A stretch of 15,350 nucleotides of DNA, taken from positions 1 to 15,350 of the forward strand of contig JAHITG010000116.1 of assembly GCA_018817865.1 (NCBI GenBank). Direction: 5' to 3'. The stretch comes from Spirochaetota bacterium (GTDB taxonomy: Bacteria; Spirochaetota; JAHITG01). The stretch's first letter is position 1, and each line of letters opens with the position of its first letter. The translations under genes and the position numbers were made by a program. Positions 7,712 to 13,993 of this stretch are shown here, one piece after another. The notes under the pieces were generated by a model that saw only the letters and a program-made list of their open reading frames with translations, was not told the DNA's origin and searched no databases.

Positions 7712-9202
7712 TTATATTCCATTATTCTTCTGAGACTGTATCCTCGACTTCATATTGGAGAGATTGTTTTCAATGAAAGTATTCCATATGGCTTTTCTTT
7801 TATTTAACGCTTTCGACCTTCTTGCATGACTTTTCAGTTTATCGTATAATTCCATGTTCCTTGTTATATTGTTGTATGCAATTTTCTCTTTTTCATTAAA
7901 GATAAGATGCGTATTTTTACTTATCTCCTGTTCCAGGGTCTTTTCAAAAGAGTCCAGTATTTCATTGTATCTGGAGAATACCGACCTGACATAATCAAGA
8001 ACAAGTCTGTCAAAATCCTCGATCTTCTCCAGTCTCTGTGTGATCTTTCCCAGCATATTGACCGCTTCGATGTAGTCCTCATATTTCTCATAGAGCTCTT
8101 TGGCTTTCTCACATAAGACAGATATCAAGGCAGGTGTTACAGCCTGTTCATTCCCCTTGATACTCATCTTTACATTAAAAGGAGGCATCACTTTACAGGT
8201 CTGATCGATCAGGTCTATAAGATCAGTAAAGACCTTCTGTTTCCATAACTGCGCATTAAGGGACTGAAAGAGGGTCCGCAACTGTTCTTCAAACATTATC
8301 TTGTATTTATCCTCTTCCCTGAATACACCTTCAACACAAGTTACAGAGAGACTTTTAAATTCAACAGGTCCATGGTCAAAGAAGGAGAGTACTTTCATCT
8401 TATAAAGCTGACTCTTGGTCACTTTATTCTCATTCATGAAATTGGTTTGTACACTTTTCGTCACCAGGATCTTGGACTGAGCAGGAGAAAGCTCATTAGC
8501 CCTGGCTTGAAGCCGTGCGGCAATATTAATAAGCAATCCGGAAAGGATCCCTTCCTGAGTGATAATAAGGGGATTGGTATAGTTACCCCCTCCTATACCG
8601 GCTGATATTTTAAATCCGGGTAAATTAATGCTGTGACTGGACCTTTCCCTGGCAATGGCATCATCCTGAAAAATACGCTTCTTTGAAAAGCTGTTAATGA
8701 TCCCGAGTACTGTATTTAATACTGCTGTTGCAGAGGCTCCGACCAGAAGGATCTCATCTCCCCGTTCCCTCTGAGCCAGAGTTCCTTCCTCCTTGGCGAT
8801 CTTCTTTACCCCGTTCTGAAGAAATTCATCCAGGCTGTGCAGCCGGGAGAGATTGTTCTTACTTCCCTGACAGAATTTGGTGTAGCCGTGAATATCCAGT
8901 ATGGCAACATAGATATTGGAGATCTCAATATTTCTTTTGAGATCTCCGCAATCATTATATTTTTTATTGATGATCACAATTTCTTTCCATAATTTCAGGA
9001 AATCATACTTGTCCATATCCTTAAAAAATCCCCAGTTCATTTTTTTATACAGGTCAAATACAGCTTTGATAATGTTGTCCACATTGAAATTGACCTTTAA
9101 TGACTGGATATAATCTATAACCTTATCAAATTCAGAAAATTCATTCTTCATGATCTTATTATAGATATGAACAAAAAGCTGACTGTCTGTTTTAAATTCC
9201 AT
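7712..9202 (-). CDS. Class III nucleotide-cyclase-like protein with divergent substrate residues
   Basis: A 496-aa protein without signal peptide or membrane helix. An N-terminal region of about 90 residues is unrecognised. The central domain (about 95-290) carries class III adenylyl/guanylyl cyclase hallmarks: the first metal Asp in AILDIHGYTKF (D103), the second in RERGDEILLVG (D149), and the transition-state Asn and Arg in INIAARLQARA (N226, R230). The position of the base-reading Lys, three residues before the GD pair, is Arg (R145). The partner Asp, seven before N226, is Ile. Substrate choice, or activity itself, is therefore open. The C-terminal 200 residues are mostly charged helix and probably coiled coil. 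I chose the ATG at 9202 and not 9226 because GGGGAG lies four bases upstream of it (9206-9211). The gene sits between hairpin elements E1 and E2. No convincing promoter is visible in 9213-9300. Confidence 0.75.
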   Translation of the reverse strand: MEFKTDSQLFVHIYNKIMKNEFSEFDKVIDYIQSLKVNFNVDNIIKAVFDLYKKMNWGFFKDMDKYDFLKLWKEIVIINKKYNDCGDLKRNIEISNIYVAILDIHGYTKFCQGSKNNLSRLHSLDEFLQNGVKKIAKEEGTLAQRERGDEILLVGASATAVLNTVLGIINSFSKKRIFQDDAIARERSSHSINLPGFKISAGIGGGNYTNPLIITQEGILSGLLINIAARLQARANELSPAQSKILVTKSVQTNFMNENKVTKSQLYKMKVLSFFDHGPVEFKSLSVTCVEGVFREEDKYKIMFEEQLRTLFQSLNAQLWKQKVFTDLIDLIDQTCKVMPPFNVKMSIKGNEQAVTPALISVLCEKAKELYEKYEDYIEAVNMLGKITQRLEKIEDFDRLVLDYVRSVFSRYNEILDSFEKTLEQEISKNTHLIFNEKEKIAYNNITRNMELYDKLKSHARRSKALNKRKAIWNTFIENNLSNMKSRIQSQKNNGI

Positions 9203-9267
9203 ATACTCCCCTAAAAGAACTGACATCGAGAGATTATTAATTTAATATTTTTTAATTTAATTTCATC

Positions 9268-9544
9268 TTTTTTTGAAAAAGATATGGGCGAAAAGAACCT
9301 AAAATGCATAGAGAAGTCCAAAGTGCCTTTAAAAAGAGCAGAAGAATTCCCAAATGCATTGAGAAGTTCAAAGTGCATTTTTAAATGCACTTTGAACTGA
9401 AAAAGTTAAGTTAAACTTTTAAAATGCATAAAGAAGTCCAAAGTGCCTTTCTAAATGCACTTTGGACTGAAAAAGTAAAGTTAAGAATCTAAAATGCATT
9501 TAATGCATTTTAGATTCTTCTCGAACGTATCTTTTTCAAAAAAA
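9268..9544. repeat. Hairpin repeat element E2: MITE-like, 42-bp terminal inverted repeats and 70-bp internal units
   Basis: A gene-free 277-bp element between the divergent cyclase-like and TPR genes. Its ends, 9268-9309 and 9503-9544, are inverted repeats identical at about 37 of 42 positions, the outer 17 perfectly (TTTTTTTGAAAAAGATA). AAATGCAT recurs at 9302, 9352, 9422 and 9492, spacings of 50, 70 and 70 bp. Three hairpins lie inside: 9365-9398 (16-bp perfect arms, AGTTCAAAG...CTTTGAACT), 9435-9468 (16-bp arms, one mismatch, AGTCCAAAG...CTTTGGACT) and 9483-9519 (18-bp perfect arms around one base). The first 50-bp unit lacks the right arm. No protein is encoded and no target-site duplication is obvious. 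Related to E1 at 7532-7711. It could be a miniature transposable element or a structured-RNA repeat. Confidence 0.7.
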
Positions 9545-9547
9545 CCA

Positions 9548-9575
9548 TGGACAAATGACAAAATTATTATATATT
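9548..9575 (+). promoter_or_regulatory. Candidate promoter of the TPR gene
   Basis: TGGACA (9548-9553) and TATATT (9570-9575) are 16 bp apart. The box pair begins four bases after the A7 end of element E2, which could act as an UP-like tract. The expected transcription start (about 9582) nearly coincides with the ATG at 9583. Confidence 0.45.
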
Positions 9576-9582
9576 AAAATTA

Positions 9583-10260
9583 ATGATCAGCCCTACATTC
9601 ATTAAAAGATTTAACACTGCTGCAGAACTGGCCAGAAATGGAAAACATAAAGAAGCTTTAGAAGCATTCAATAAGATCAATAACCCGCTTGAAGATCCAA
9701 AAGAGAACAGGGTCATTACAGGAGAATTTTTAGGGACAGTGGAGCTTCGCAAAGCATACTGTTTAATGGATCTGAAAAGATATGAAGAGGCACGCAACCT
9801 TTTTGAATCTGATATTATGAAAGCAACTTTAGGTCAGTTCGATACAGAGACTCTTTATTTCTACTTCTTTTCCTTTGCCAATACCCTGGGAAATCTCGGC
9901 GAAATTAAAGAGATGGATAAGAATATGTCCAAAGCATTGAACATTGCAGCTGAAGAGCTGGGTGATGTAAAAAAATGTGAAGATGCCTGGTACTGGCTCC
10001 TCTTCTGGGCTAAAGAACACAAAGAATGGAAGTATCTTGAAGAACAGGCTATATCAGCCCATAAATTTGGTGTTAATTCTAAAAGCTCCTTTTTGCAGAA
10101 TCTTGCCGGGGAATTCGGATGTTATGCTGAAAAGGGATTAGGGAAAATAGACAAGTCGAAAAAAGGAGCAGAACAGATCATTGCCAGACTCAAGGAAGCA
10201 AAAGCAGATAAAAAAAAGATAAAAGTGTGGGAAGATTTCCTGAAGTCTCTTTCAAAATAA
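9583..10260 (+). CDS. TPR-like helical repeat protein
   Basis: A 225-aa soluble protein, helical throughout, with no signal peptide or membrane segment. Residues about 5-40 (FNTAAELARNGKHKEALEAF) and 55-90 (ELRKAYCLMDLKRYEEARNLF) match the tetratricopeptide pattern of paired helices with small residues at the packing positions; further weaker repeats run to about residue 200. TPR proteins are protein-interaction scaffolds, so a specific role cannot be read. No ribosome binding site precedes the ATG, and the promoter spacing suggests a leaderless or near-leaderless mRNA. It is transcribed away from the cyclase-like gene across element E2 and converges with the 60-aa gene (27 bp between stops). 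The TPR assignment is likely, function unknown. Confidence 0.75.
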   Translation: MISPTFIKRFNTAAELARNGKHKEALEAFNKINNPLEDPKENRVITGEFLGTVELRKAYCLMDLKRYEEARNLFESDIMKATLGQFDTETLYFYFFSFANTLGNLGEIKEMDKNMSKALNIAAEELGDVKKCEDAWYWLLFWAKEHKEWKYLEEQAISAHKFGVNSKSSFLQNLAGEFGCYAEKGLGKIDKSKKGAEQIIARLKEAKADKKKIKVWEDFLKSLSK

Positions 10261-10287
10261 TACTACTCTACAAACCGATCCTTTGTT

Positions 10288-10470
10288 CTATTTTAATCCG
10301 TCTTTCAATCCATTAAAAAATTCCTGTATTGAACCAGGCCCGTCCTTTTTGATCTTTTCCCATATTTCTTTAGATCCATCTATGCCCTGTTTTATCATTT
10401 TACCGATCTTCTCCCCTGCGATCCTTGCTTTTTCTTCTGTGGTGCCTTTCTTCTTTTTAGTTGAAGTCAT
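10288..10470 (-). CDS. Small lysine-rich protein, unrecognised
   Basis: A 60-aa protein starting MTSTKKKKGTTEEKA, highly charged at the N-terminus, then an amphipathic helical stretch with KIGKMIKQGI and KEIWEKIKK, ending in FFNGLKDGLK. It has no signal peptide or cysteine. I could not assign a family. The ATG at 10470 has AAGGAG seven bases upstream, much better than the alternative start at 10527, which would fall inside a hairpin. It follows the membrane-protein gene on the same strand, separated by a terminator-like hairpin, so it may be expressed by read-through or from its own unseen promoter. The good ribosome binding site and coherent helical pattern argue that it is real. Confidence 0.6.
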   Translation of the reverse strand: MTSTKKKKGTTEEKARIAGEKIGKMIKQGIDGSKEIWEKIKKDGPGSIQEFFNGLKDGLK

Positions 10471-10503
10471 CTGAATTCTCCTTAAAGCCTGCAGATAAAA
10501 ATA

Positions 10504-10527
10504 GTGTCCTTCAATTATGAAGGACAC
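10504..10527 (-). terminator. Perfect 10-bp hairpin, likely intrinsic terminator or attenuator
   Basis: GTGTCCTTCA (10504-10513), loop ATTA, TGAAGGACAC (10518-10527) is a perfect inverted repeat. On the minus strand it begins 13 bases after the stop of the small membrane-protein gene and is followed by TATTTTTATC, a T-rich tail. It lies only 33 bp upstream of the next start codon, so partial termination between the two genes is possible. Confidence 0.7.
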
Positions 10528-10540
10528 CGCCTGAATTGAA

Positions 10541-10894
10541 TTATTTCTTAACAGGTGCCTTGAAAATTACCGTAGCGGACAGCTCTACAAGAAATCCGTA
10601 AATAATTCCCATTACAACAGTACTGACAGCGATCATTTTCTGCTGTGGCCCGGGTGTCATGAGAACACCTAATGCCATGGGTATGGAAAAAAGTCCGCCG
10701 AGAAATGCTCCATGCAGCCACCATGCCAGTTTTAAAGCACTGATACCGATCGCAAAACCGGTCAAGGTCCGGGAAAGAATAATAGAGACAGCCAGGATCA
10801 GAGGAATTACATTTCCCCCTGAAGCAGCGAATTGCCAGCAGATGAGGCCGGTAAGAAGACCCGTAATTGTAGCAACTGTGATCCGTTTGGTCAT
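10541..10894 (-). CDS. Small integral membrane protein, four helices, unrecognised
   Basis: A 117-aa hydrophobic protein with about four predicted membrane helices (near residues 5-22, 28-48, 56-78 and 86-110) and the basic end KAPVKK. Glycine and alanine are frequent within the helices, and a WWLHGAFLGG segment lies near the middle. I do not recognise a family. The ATG at 10894 follows a near-ideal ribosome binding site, AAGGAGGT, eight bases away. A start at 10927 would begin inside the -10 box. The gene has a clear promoter upstream and a hairpin terminator downstream. It follows the OmpA gene on the same strand but, having its own promoter, is probably a separate unit. Confidence 0.75.
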   Translation of the reverse strand: MTKRITVATITGLLTGLICWQFAASGGNVIPLILAVSIILSRTLTGFAIGISALKLAWWLHGAFLGGLFSIPMALGVLMTPGPQQKMIAVSTVVMGIIYGFLVELSATVIFKAPVKK

Positions 10895-10926
10895 ATTATT
10901 TACCTCCTTTGATAAAATACTGAACA

Positions 10927-10954
10927 AATATACAGTACTATTTTAAAAAGTCAA
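10927..10954 (-). promoter_or_regulatory. Promoter of the small membrane-protein gene
   Basis: On the minus strand TTGACT (10949-10954) and TATATT (10927-10932) are 16 bp apart, about 32 bp upstream of the ATG at 10894, with an AAGGAGGT ribosome binding site between. The spacer contains AGTACTGT, which also resembles DNA near the -10 box of the lipoprotein-OmpA promoter (12686-12713). Confidence 0.6.
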
Positions 10955-10995
10955 ATATATTCTATACTTTTTTATGCTCAAAGGGTTAAAGAGGA

Positions 10996-12159
10996 TCATT
11001 TATTCATTTGTATCTCTTTATTGAACCTCAATTTCTTAATAAAATATTTATACTTCAGAATATCTTCTTTGCTCTTAAGCAAAATAAAAGTAACACGACG
11101 GTTCAGCCCCATTTTTGCCGGATCCAATGTTTTAGGCAGGACTTCACCGAGGCCGTAGACCTGAAGGTTTTTTTTATTCATCCCCAGTTCAATGAGATAA
11201 TCTGCAACTGCCTGAGCCCTTCTTTCGGATAAAACTTTATTGCGCGGTGCCGGACCGGAGGCATCCGTGTGGCCTTCCACGGCAACGCTGTATTCGGGAT
11301 ATCTGAGAAGAAATTCATATACCATTTTAATGATCTTCTTATACTGATATTCAATAACTGCGCTGTTATAATCAAAACGAATACTGGAGACATTGATCAG
11401 TAGCCCTCTGTCCGTCTCATCCACAAAAATATCCGTCTTGAACCTGATCTTCCCGGAAGATACAACAGCATTATTCTCATCCACGACAATTATCTCTACA
11501 ATATAACCACTGGCACTGTCAACAGCGATCTTATCTCCTACCTTTCCATCCCATTCGATCACTTCCGGAGGCAATCCATCACCCCGCCATGTCTTTATTT
11601 CAATCCCTTTCTTATCTCCTTCTTCCCATTTCTGCAGAGACCCGACCCATCGTTTCACCTTAGTTACGGAAAAGACATCCGGAACGATCTTTAAGACATC
11701 ATTCTTTCCATCTCCATCCGGAGAGAAGATCTGCGGTGTAACCGTGATCGAGGCTATGGGGACCTTACTGATATGTCCCAGGGCTTCTTTCACTACCTGC
11801 ATCACTTTAATATATTCATACTCCTTAAATAACCCTTTAGCTTTTTCCTGCAGTTCGATCGCTTTTAATAAACCGGATCTCTCGATATAATCCAGAGTTT
11901 CTGCTTTTTTAATGGCATTATCCAGATACTCCAGCTTCTCTTCTGCCTGATTTTGTAAATTATCCGCCTCGATCTGGGCTTCCTGGAAAAGTTCCCTTGC
12001 CCTGGCGCTCTTCTCTTTTATCTGTTTCATTAATTCCTGGATCTTCAGCCTGGACTTTTCAGCATCGGATAAGTTCCCCTCCTCTCCATAAATATGATTA
12101 GAAAAAAGGAAGAATGTCATCATCACTAATACCGGTAATATATAAATTTTATTTCTCAT
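10996..12159 (-). CDS. OmpA-family peptidoglycan-binding envelope protein with coiled coil and FSPDGDGKND motif
   Basis: A 387-aa exported protein. Residues 1-25 are a signal peptide (probable cleavage after HIYG). Residues about 32-125 are charged helix, likely coiled coil. FSPDGDGKND at 145-154 begins a beta-sandwich region of the type found in gliding/surface-protein C-terminal domains and FlgD-like Ig folds. The OmpA C-terminal domain (about 255-365) keeps the peptidoglycan-binding pattern: GHTD (296-299), LSERRAQAV (310-318), GLGE and the NRRV end (353-356). It ends with a basic tail. It probably sits in the periplasm, attached to peptidoglycan; no N-terminal beta-barrel is present. AAGGAG precedes the ATG. 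The DUF4398-like lipoprotein gene ends 15 bp upstream, so the two form an operon and may act together in envelope integrity. Confidence 0.85.
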   Translation of the reverse strand: MRNKIYILPVLVMMTFFLFSNHIYGEEGNLSDAEKSRLKIQELMKQIKEKSARARELFQEAQIEADNLQNQAEEKLEYLDNAIKKAETLDYIERSGLLKAIELQEKAKGLFKEYEYIKVMQVVKEALGHISKVPIASITVTPQIFSPDGDGKNDVLKIVPDVFSVTKVKRWVGSLQKWEEGDKKGIEIKTWRGDGLPPEVIEWDGKVGDKIAVDSASGYIVEIIVVDENNAVVSSGKIRFKTDIFVDETDRGLLINVSSIRFDYNSAVIEYQYKKIIKMVYEFLLRYPEYSVAVEGHTDASGPAPRNKVLSERRAQAVADYLIELGMNKKNLQVYGLGEVLPKTLDPAKMGLNRRVTFILLKSKEDILKYKYFIKKLRFNKEIQMNK

Positions 12160-12174
12160 ACCGATCTCCTTATC

Positions 12175-12645
12175 CTAAAGTTCAGACTCTTTTCTCAACT
12201 TTTCTGACAAGTTCTTAAGGGTTTCAAGGTCTTTTTGCATTTCATTATAAAGTTTAAGTGCCTGATCAAATTTATCCGCCACGACTTTATCGGCATGGCT
12301 CTCTTTTGCCGCATCCATACTGCTTTTTGTACTCTCATTTTCATCCCTGGCAAATTCGTTAACAGATCTGAAATAGGCAGTCCACCCCATCTCCTTTGCT
12401 ACAATAGCTTTGTTCCTGGCTTTCTCGTTCTCACCTTCTATGACCTGCTTCTCTGCCTGATCAAGATACTTTTTGGCATCCTGAAGTTCAACAGGAGCGT
12501 ATTTATTTGCATTTATCTTTTCCGACTCTTGTATGGCGATCTCGGCCTCATGCAGCTCTTTTTTAGGTATACTTGAACATGATGAAATGATCAGAATAAT
12601 AGAGCAAAATAAAAATACTGTCCTCATTAAATAATCTCTCTTCAT
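12175..12645 (-). CDS. DUF4398-like helical lipoprotein
   Basis: A 156-aa lipoprotein. The first 23 residues form a signal with lipobox ISSC (acylated Cys23). The mature part is nearly all helix, with pattern AEIAIQESEKINANKYAPVE then LQDAKKYLDQAEKQV, the hallmark of DUF4398 proteins that often accompany OmpA-domain proteins. The ATG at 12645 is preferred over the in-frame GTG at 12651 because GGGG (12653-12656) lies seven bases upstream of it. The OmpA gene follows after 15 bp. A promoter at 12686-12713 serves the pair. A role with the OmpA protein at the peptidoglycan-membrane interface is inferred from the gene pair; no activity is known. Confidence 0.8.
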   Translation of the reverse strand: MKRDYLMRTVFLFCSIILIISSCSSIPKKELHEAEIAIQESEKINANKYAPVELQDAKKYLDQAEKQVIEGENEKARNKAIVAKEMGWTAYFRSVNEFARDENESTKSSMDAAKESHADKVVADKFDQALKLYNEMQKDLETLKNLSEKLRKESEL

Positions 12646-12685
12646 AATCACACCCCTTTAAGAAGGATTCATAATATTACAGTAC

Positions 12686-12713
12686 AGTATATAAAAAAAT
12701 AAAACAATTTCAA
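12686..12713 (-). promoter_or_regulatory. Promoter of the lipoprotein-OmpA operon
   Basis: On the minus strand TTGAAA (12708-12713) and TATACT (12686-12691) are 16 bp apart, about 40 bp upstream of the ATG at 12645. It lies downstream of the structured element at 12750-13009, so that element is probably not in the leader of this transcript. Confidence 0.55.
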
Positions 12714-12749
12714 GTGCTATAATAAAAAATACGAATATATAATCTACAT

Positions 12750-13009
12750 GAATGGCTTAATTCAAATTCCGGATTTCAAAATCGTAATTTTGCCGGGATG
12801 GCAAAATAGATTTTCCCGTGGGATTTTTCTAAAGAAAAATCCCCGGGACTAAAGCACCCGAAATTTCTCTGAAATTTCTGGGTGTGTCCTCGGAGAATCG
12901 CATGGATGCCCCTAGGAATTGCCTTTTAGGCAATTCCCGGGACTAAAGTCCCGGGAATGCTCCGCATTCCCCGGGGCGATTCGAGAATGAGGAATGAATT
13001 AAGCCATTC
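12750..13009. repeat. Structured 260-bp element E3: 15-bp terminal inverted repeats enclosing a chain of palindromes
   Basis: GAATGGCTTAATTCA (12750-12764) is the exact reverse complement of 12995-13009. Inside, GC-richer than its surroundings, are successive inverted repeats: ATTTTGCC/GGCAAAAT (12787-12807), GGGATTTTTCT/AGAAAAATCCC (12820-12843), CACCC/GGGTG with AAATTTC/GAAATTT (12855-12884), GGAATTGCCT/AGGCAATTCC (12915-12937), ATTCCCGGGACT/AGTCCCGGGAAT (12933-12958) and GGGAATGC/GCATTCCC (12953-12971). An inner pair GAATCGC (12895-12901) and GCGATTC (12976-12982) encloses the last three. CCCGGGACTAAAG occurs twice (12842-12854, 12936-12948). No ORF is supported. It fills the gap between the PorV-like gene end and the lipoprotein promoter. 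MITE-like element or structured RNA; not related to E1/E2. Confidence 0.75.
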
Positions 13010-13034
13010 TTATAAATTTATTAATTAATATTTC

Positions 13035-13976
13035 TTAGAAAGAGTATCCCAATGACAGGACGTGGACAAGTGATTGATCACCTTCCTTCACGATCTTAAG
13101 AGCATAATCAAATTTGATCCTTGAAAATTTTACACCCAGCCCGGTTGCAAATCCTGAAAAGATCGTTTCACCACTTATCAGGGAAAAACCGACACGGATA
13201 AAAAGAAGATCATTATAACCATATTCCAAGCCTGTGTTCAATTTTGATAATGCATCCTGAATATACTCCATTAAAGGTGTCAACACTCCGCTATGCTTGA
13301 ACCCGGTAAAACGAAATCCTGCACCTAATCGCAATTTAAAAGGAAGAGGACTCCTCTCCTCAACAAATTTCGGGCCAAGGCCTAAGTTCTGAAACGCCAG
13401 ACCAAATATAATATCTCCCTTTACTCCTTCAGGCCGGTAAACACCATTAAAGCCCATATCAAAAGCAAAAGAACTGCTCCTCATGGTATGTATCCTTGTA
13501 GTCAGATATTTGGCGGAGACCCCCCCAAAAAGGGTTAACTTATCATTATTCTTTAAAGTCACTCCTACACCGGGCATAAAGAGCATCTCCCCAAGGCTCA
13601 ATTTATCTTCAGCAAGAGTCCCGTCCAATAAATAATGATCAAATTCACCGGAGTGAAAAGAGACAAAGGAGAAACCCATGGTAACTGTGCTGAATGCGTA
13701 TGCAAAATTTCCGGCTAAATAGCTCGTCTCATACAACCATGGCAGATATGAGATACTGACGGCATGCTCTTTAATACTCCCAATATTACCCGGATTCTGC
13801 ATTATAAAACCAACATCACCTGCCTGCATGACATTATTATTGCCTGATCCTGTTCCATGAGCAGAAGTTGTATCTATGATCAGCACAGGAGCGGAACTGA
13901 TCAAGGCATTTTCCGTACTCATAAGAGAAGAGCAGAAAATAACCAGAAAAAATAAAAATAAAATTATTTTTTTCAT
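13035..13976 (-). CDS. PorV/PorQ-family outer-membrane beta-barrel protein
   Basis: A 313-aa protein with a signal peptide (residues 1 to about 22) and alternating beta strands through the rest, ending LSLGYSF with the C-terminal Phe typical of outer-membrane barrels. The early motif TSAHGTGSGNNNVMQAGDVGFIMQNPG, with asparagine-proline in place, fits the PorV/PorQ (UPF0164-like) family, where a conserved start describes gene products that look like 'aamgnt...a...NPA'. In type IX secretion, PorV shuttles cargo at the outer membrane; many related barrels exist without a proven secretion role. AAGGAA precedes the ATG. The subtilase gene, whose product has a sorting-tail-like C-terminus, ends 17 bp upstream, so the two are co-transcribed. 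Family call good; involvement in secreting the protease is inferred. Confidence 0.8.
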   Translation of the reverse strand: MKKIILFLFFLVIFCSSLMSTENALISSAPVLIIDTTSAHGTGSGNNNVMQAGDVGFIMQNPGNIGSIKEHAVSISYLPWLYETSYLAGNFAYAFSTVTMGFSFVSFHSGEFDHYLLDGTLAEDKLSLGEMLFMPGVGVTLKNNDKLTLFGGVSAKYLTTRIHTMRSSSFAFDMGFNGVYRPEGVKGDIIFGLAFQNLGLGPKFVEERSPLPFKLRLGAGFRFTGFKHSGVLTPLMEYIQDALSKLNTGLEYGYNDLLFIRVGFSLISGETIFSGFATGLGVKFSRIKFDYALKIVKEGDQSLVHVLSLGYSF

Positions 13977-13993
13977 TTGATCTTTTTTCCTTT

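Noticed and set aside
9203..9226. Upstream ATG at 9226 as start of the cyclase-like gene
   Set aside because: No ribosome binding site precedes it, and the GGGGAG that fits the ATG at 9202 lies inside the extra segment.
9268..9544. CRISPR array
   Set aside because: AAATGCAT repeats at 50/70/70 bp, but the 'spacers' are themselves repeated and palindromic; a CRISPR would have unique spacers and a longer identical repeat.
12235..12576. 113-codon plus-strand reading frame with hydrophobic, Phe/Cys/His-rich translation
   Set aside because: It lies entirely antisense to the DUF4398-like lipoprotein gene, which has a lipobox, promoter and ribosome binding site; the translation has no recognisable domain.
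12750..13009. tRNA/rRNA fragment or simple terminator
   Set aside because: No tRNA cloverleaf signatures or rRNA-like sequence; many stems but no U-run directly following them on either strand, so not an ordinary intrinsic terminator.
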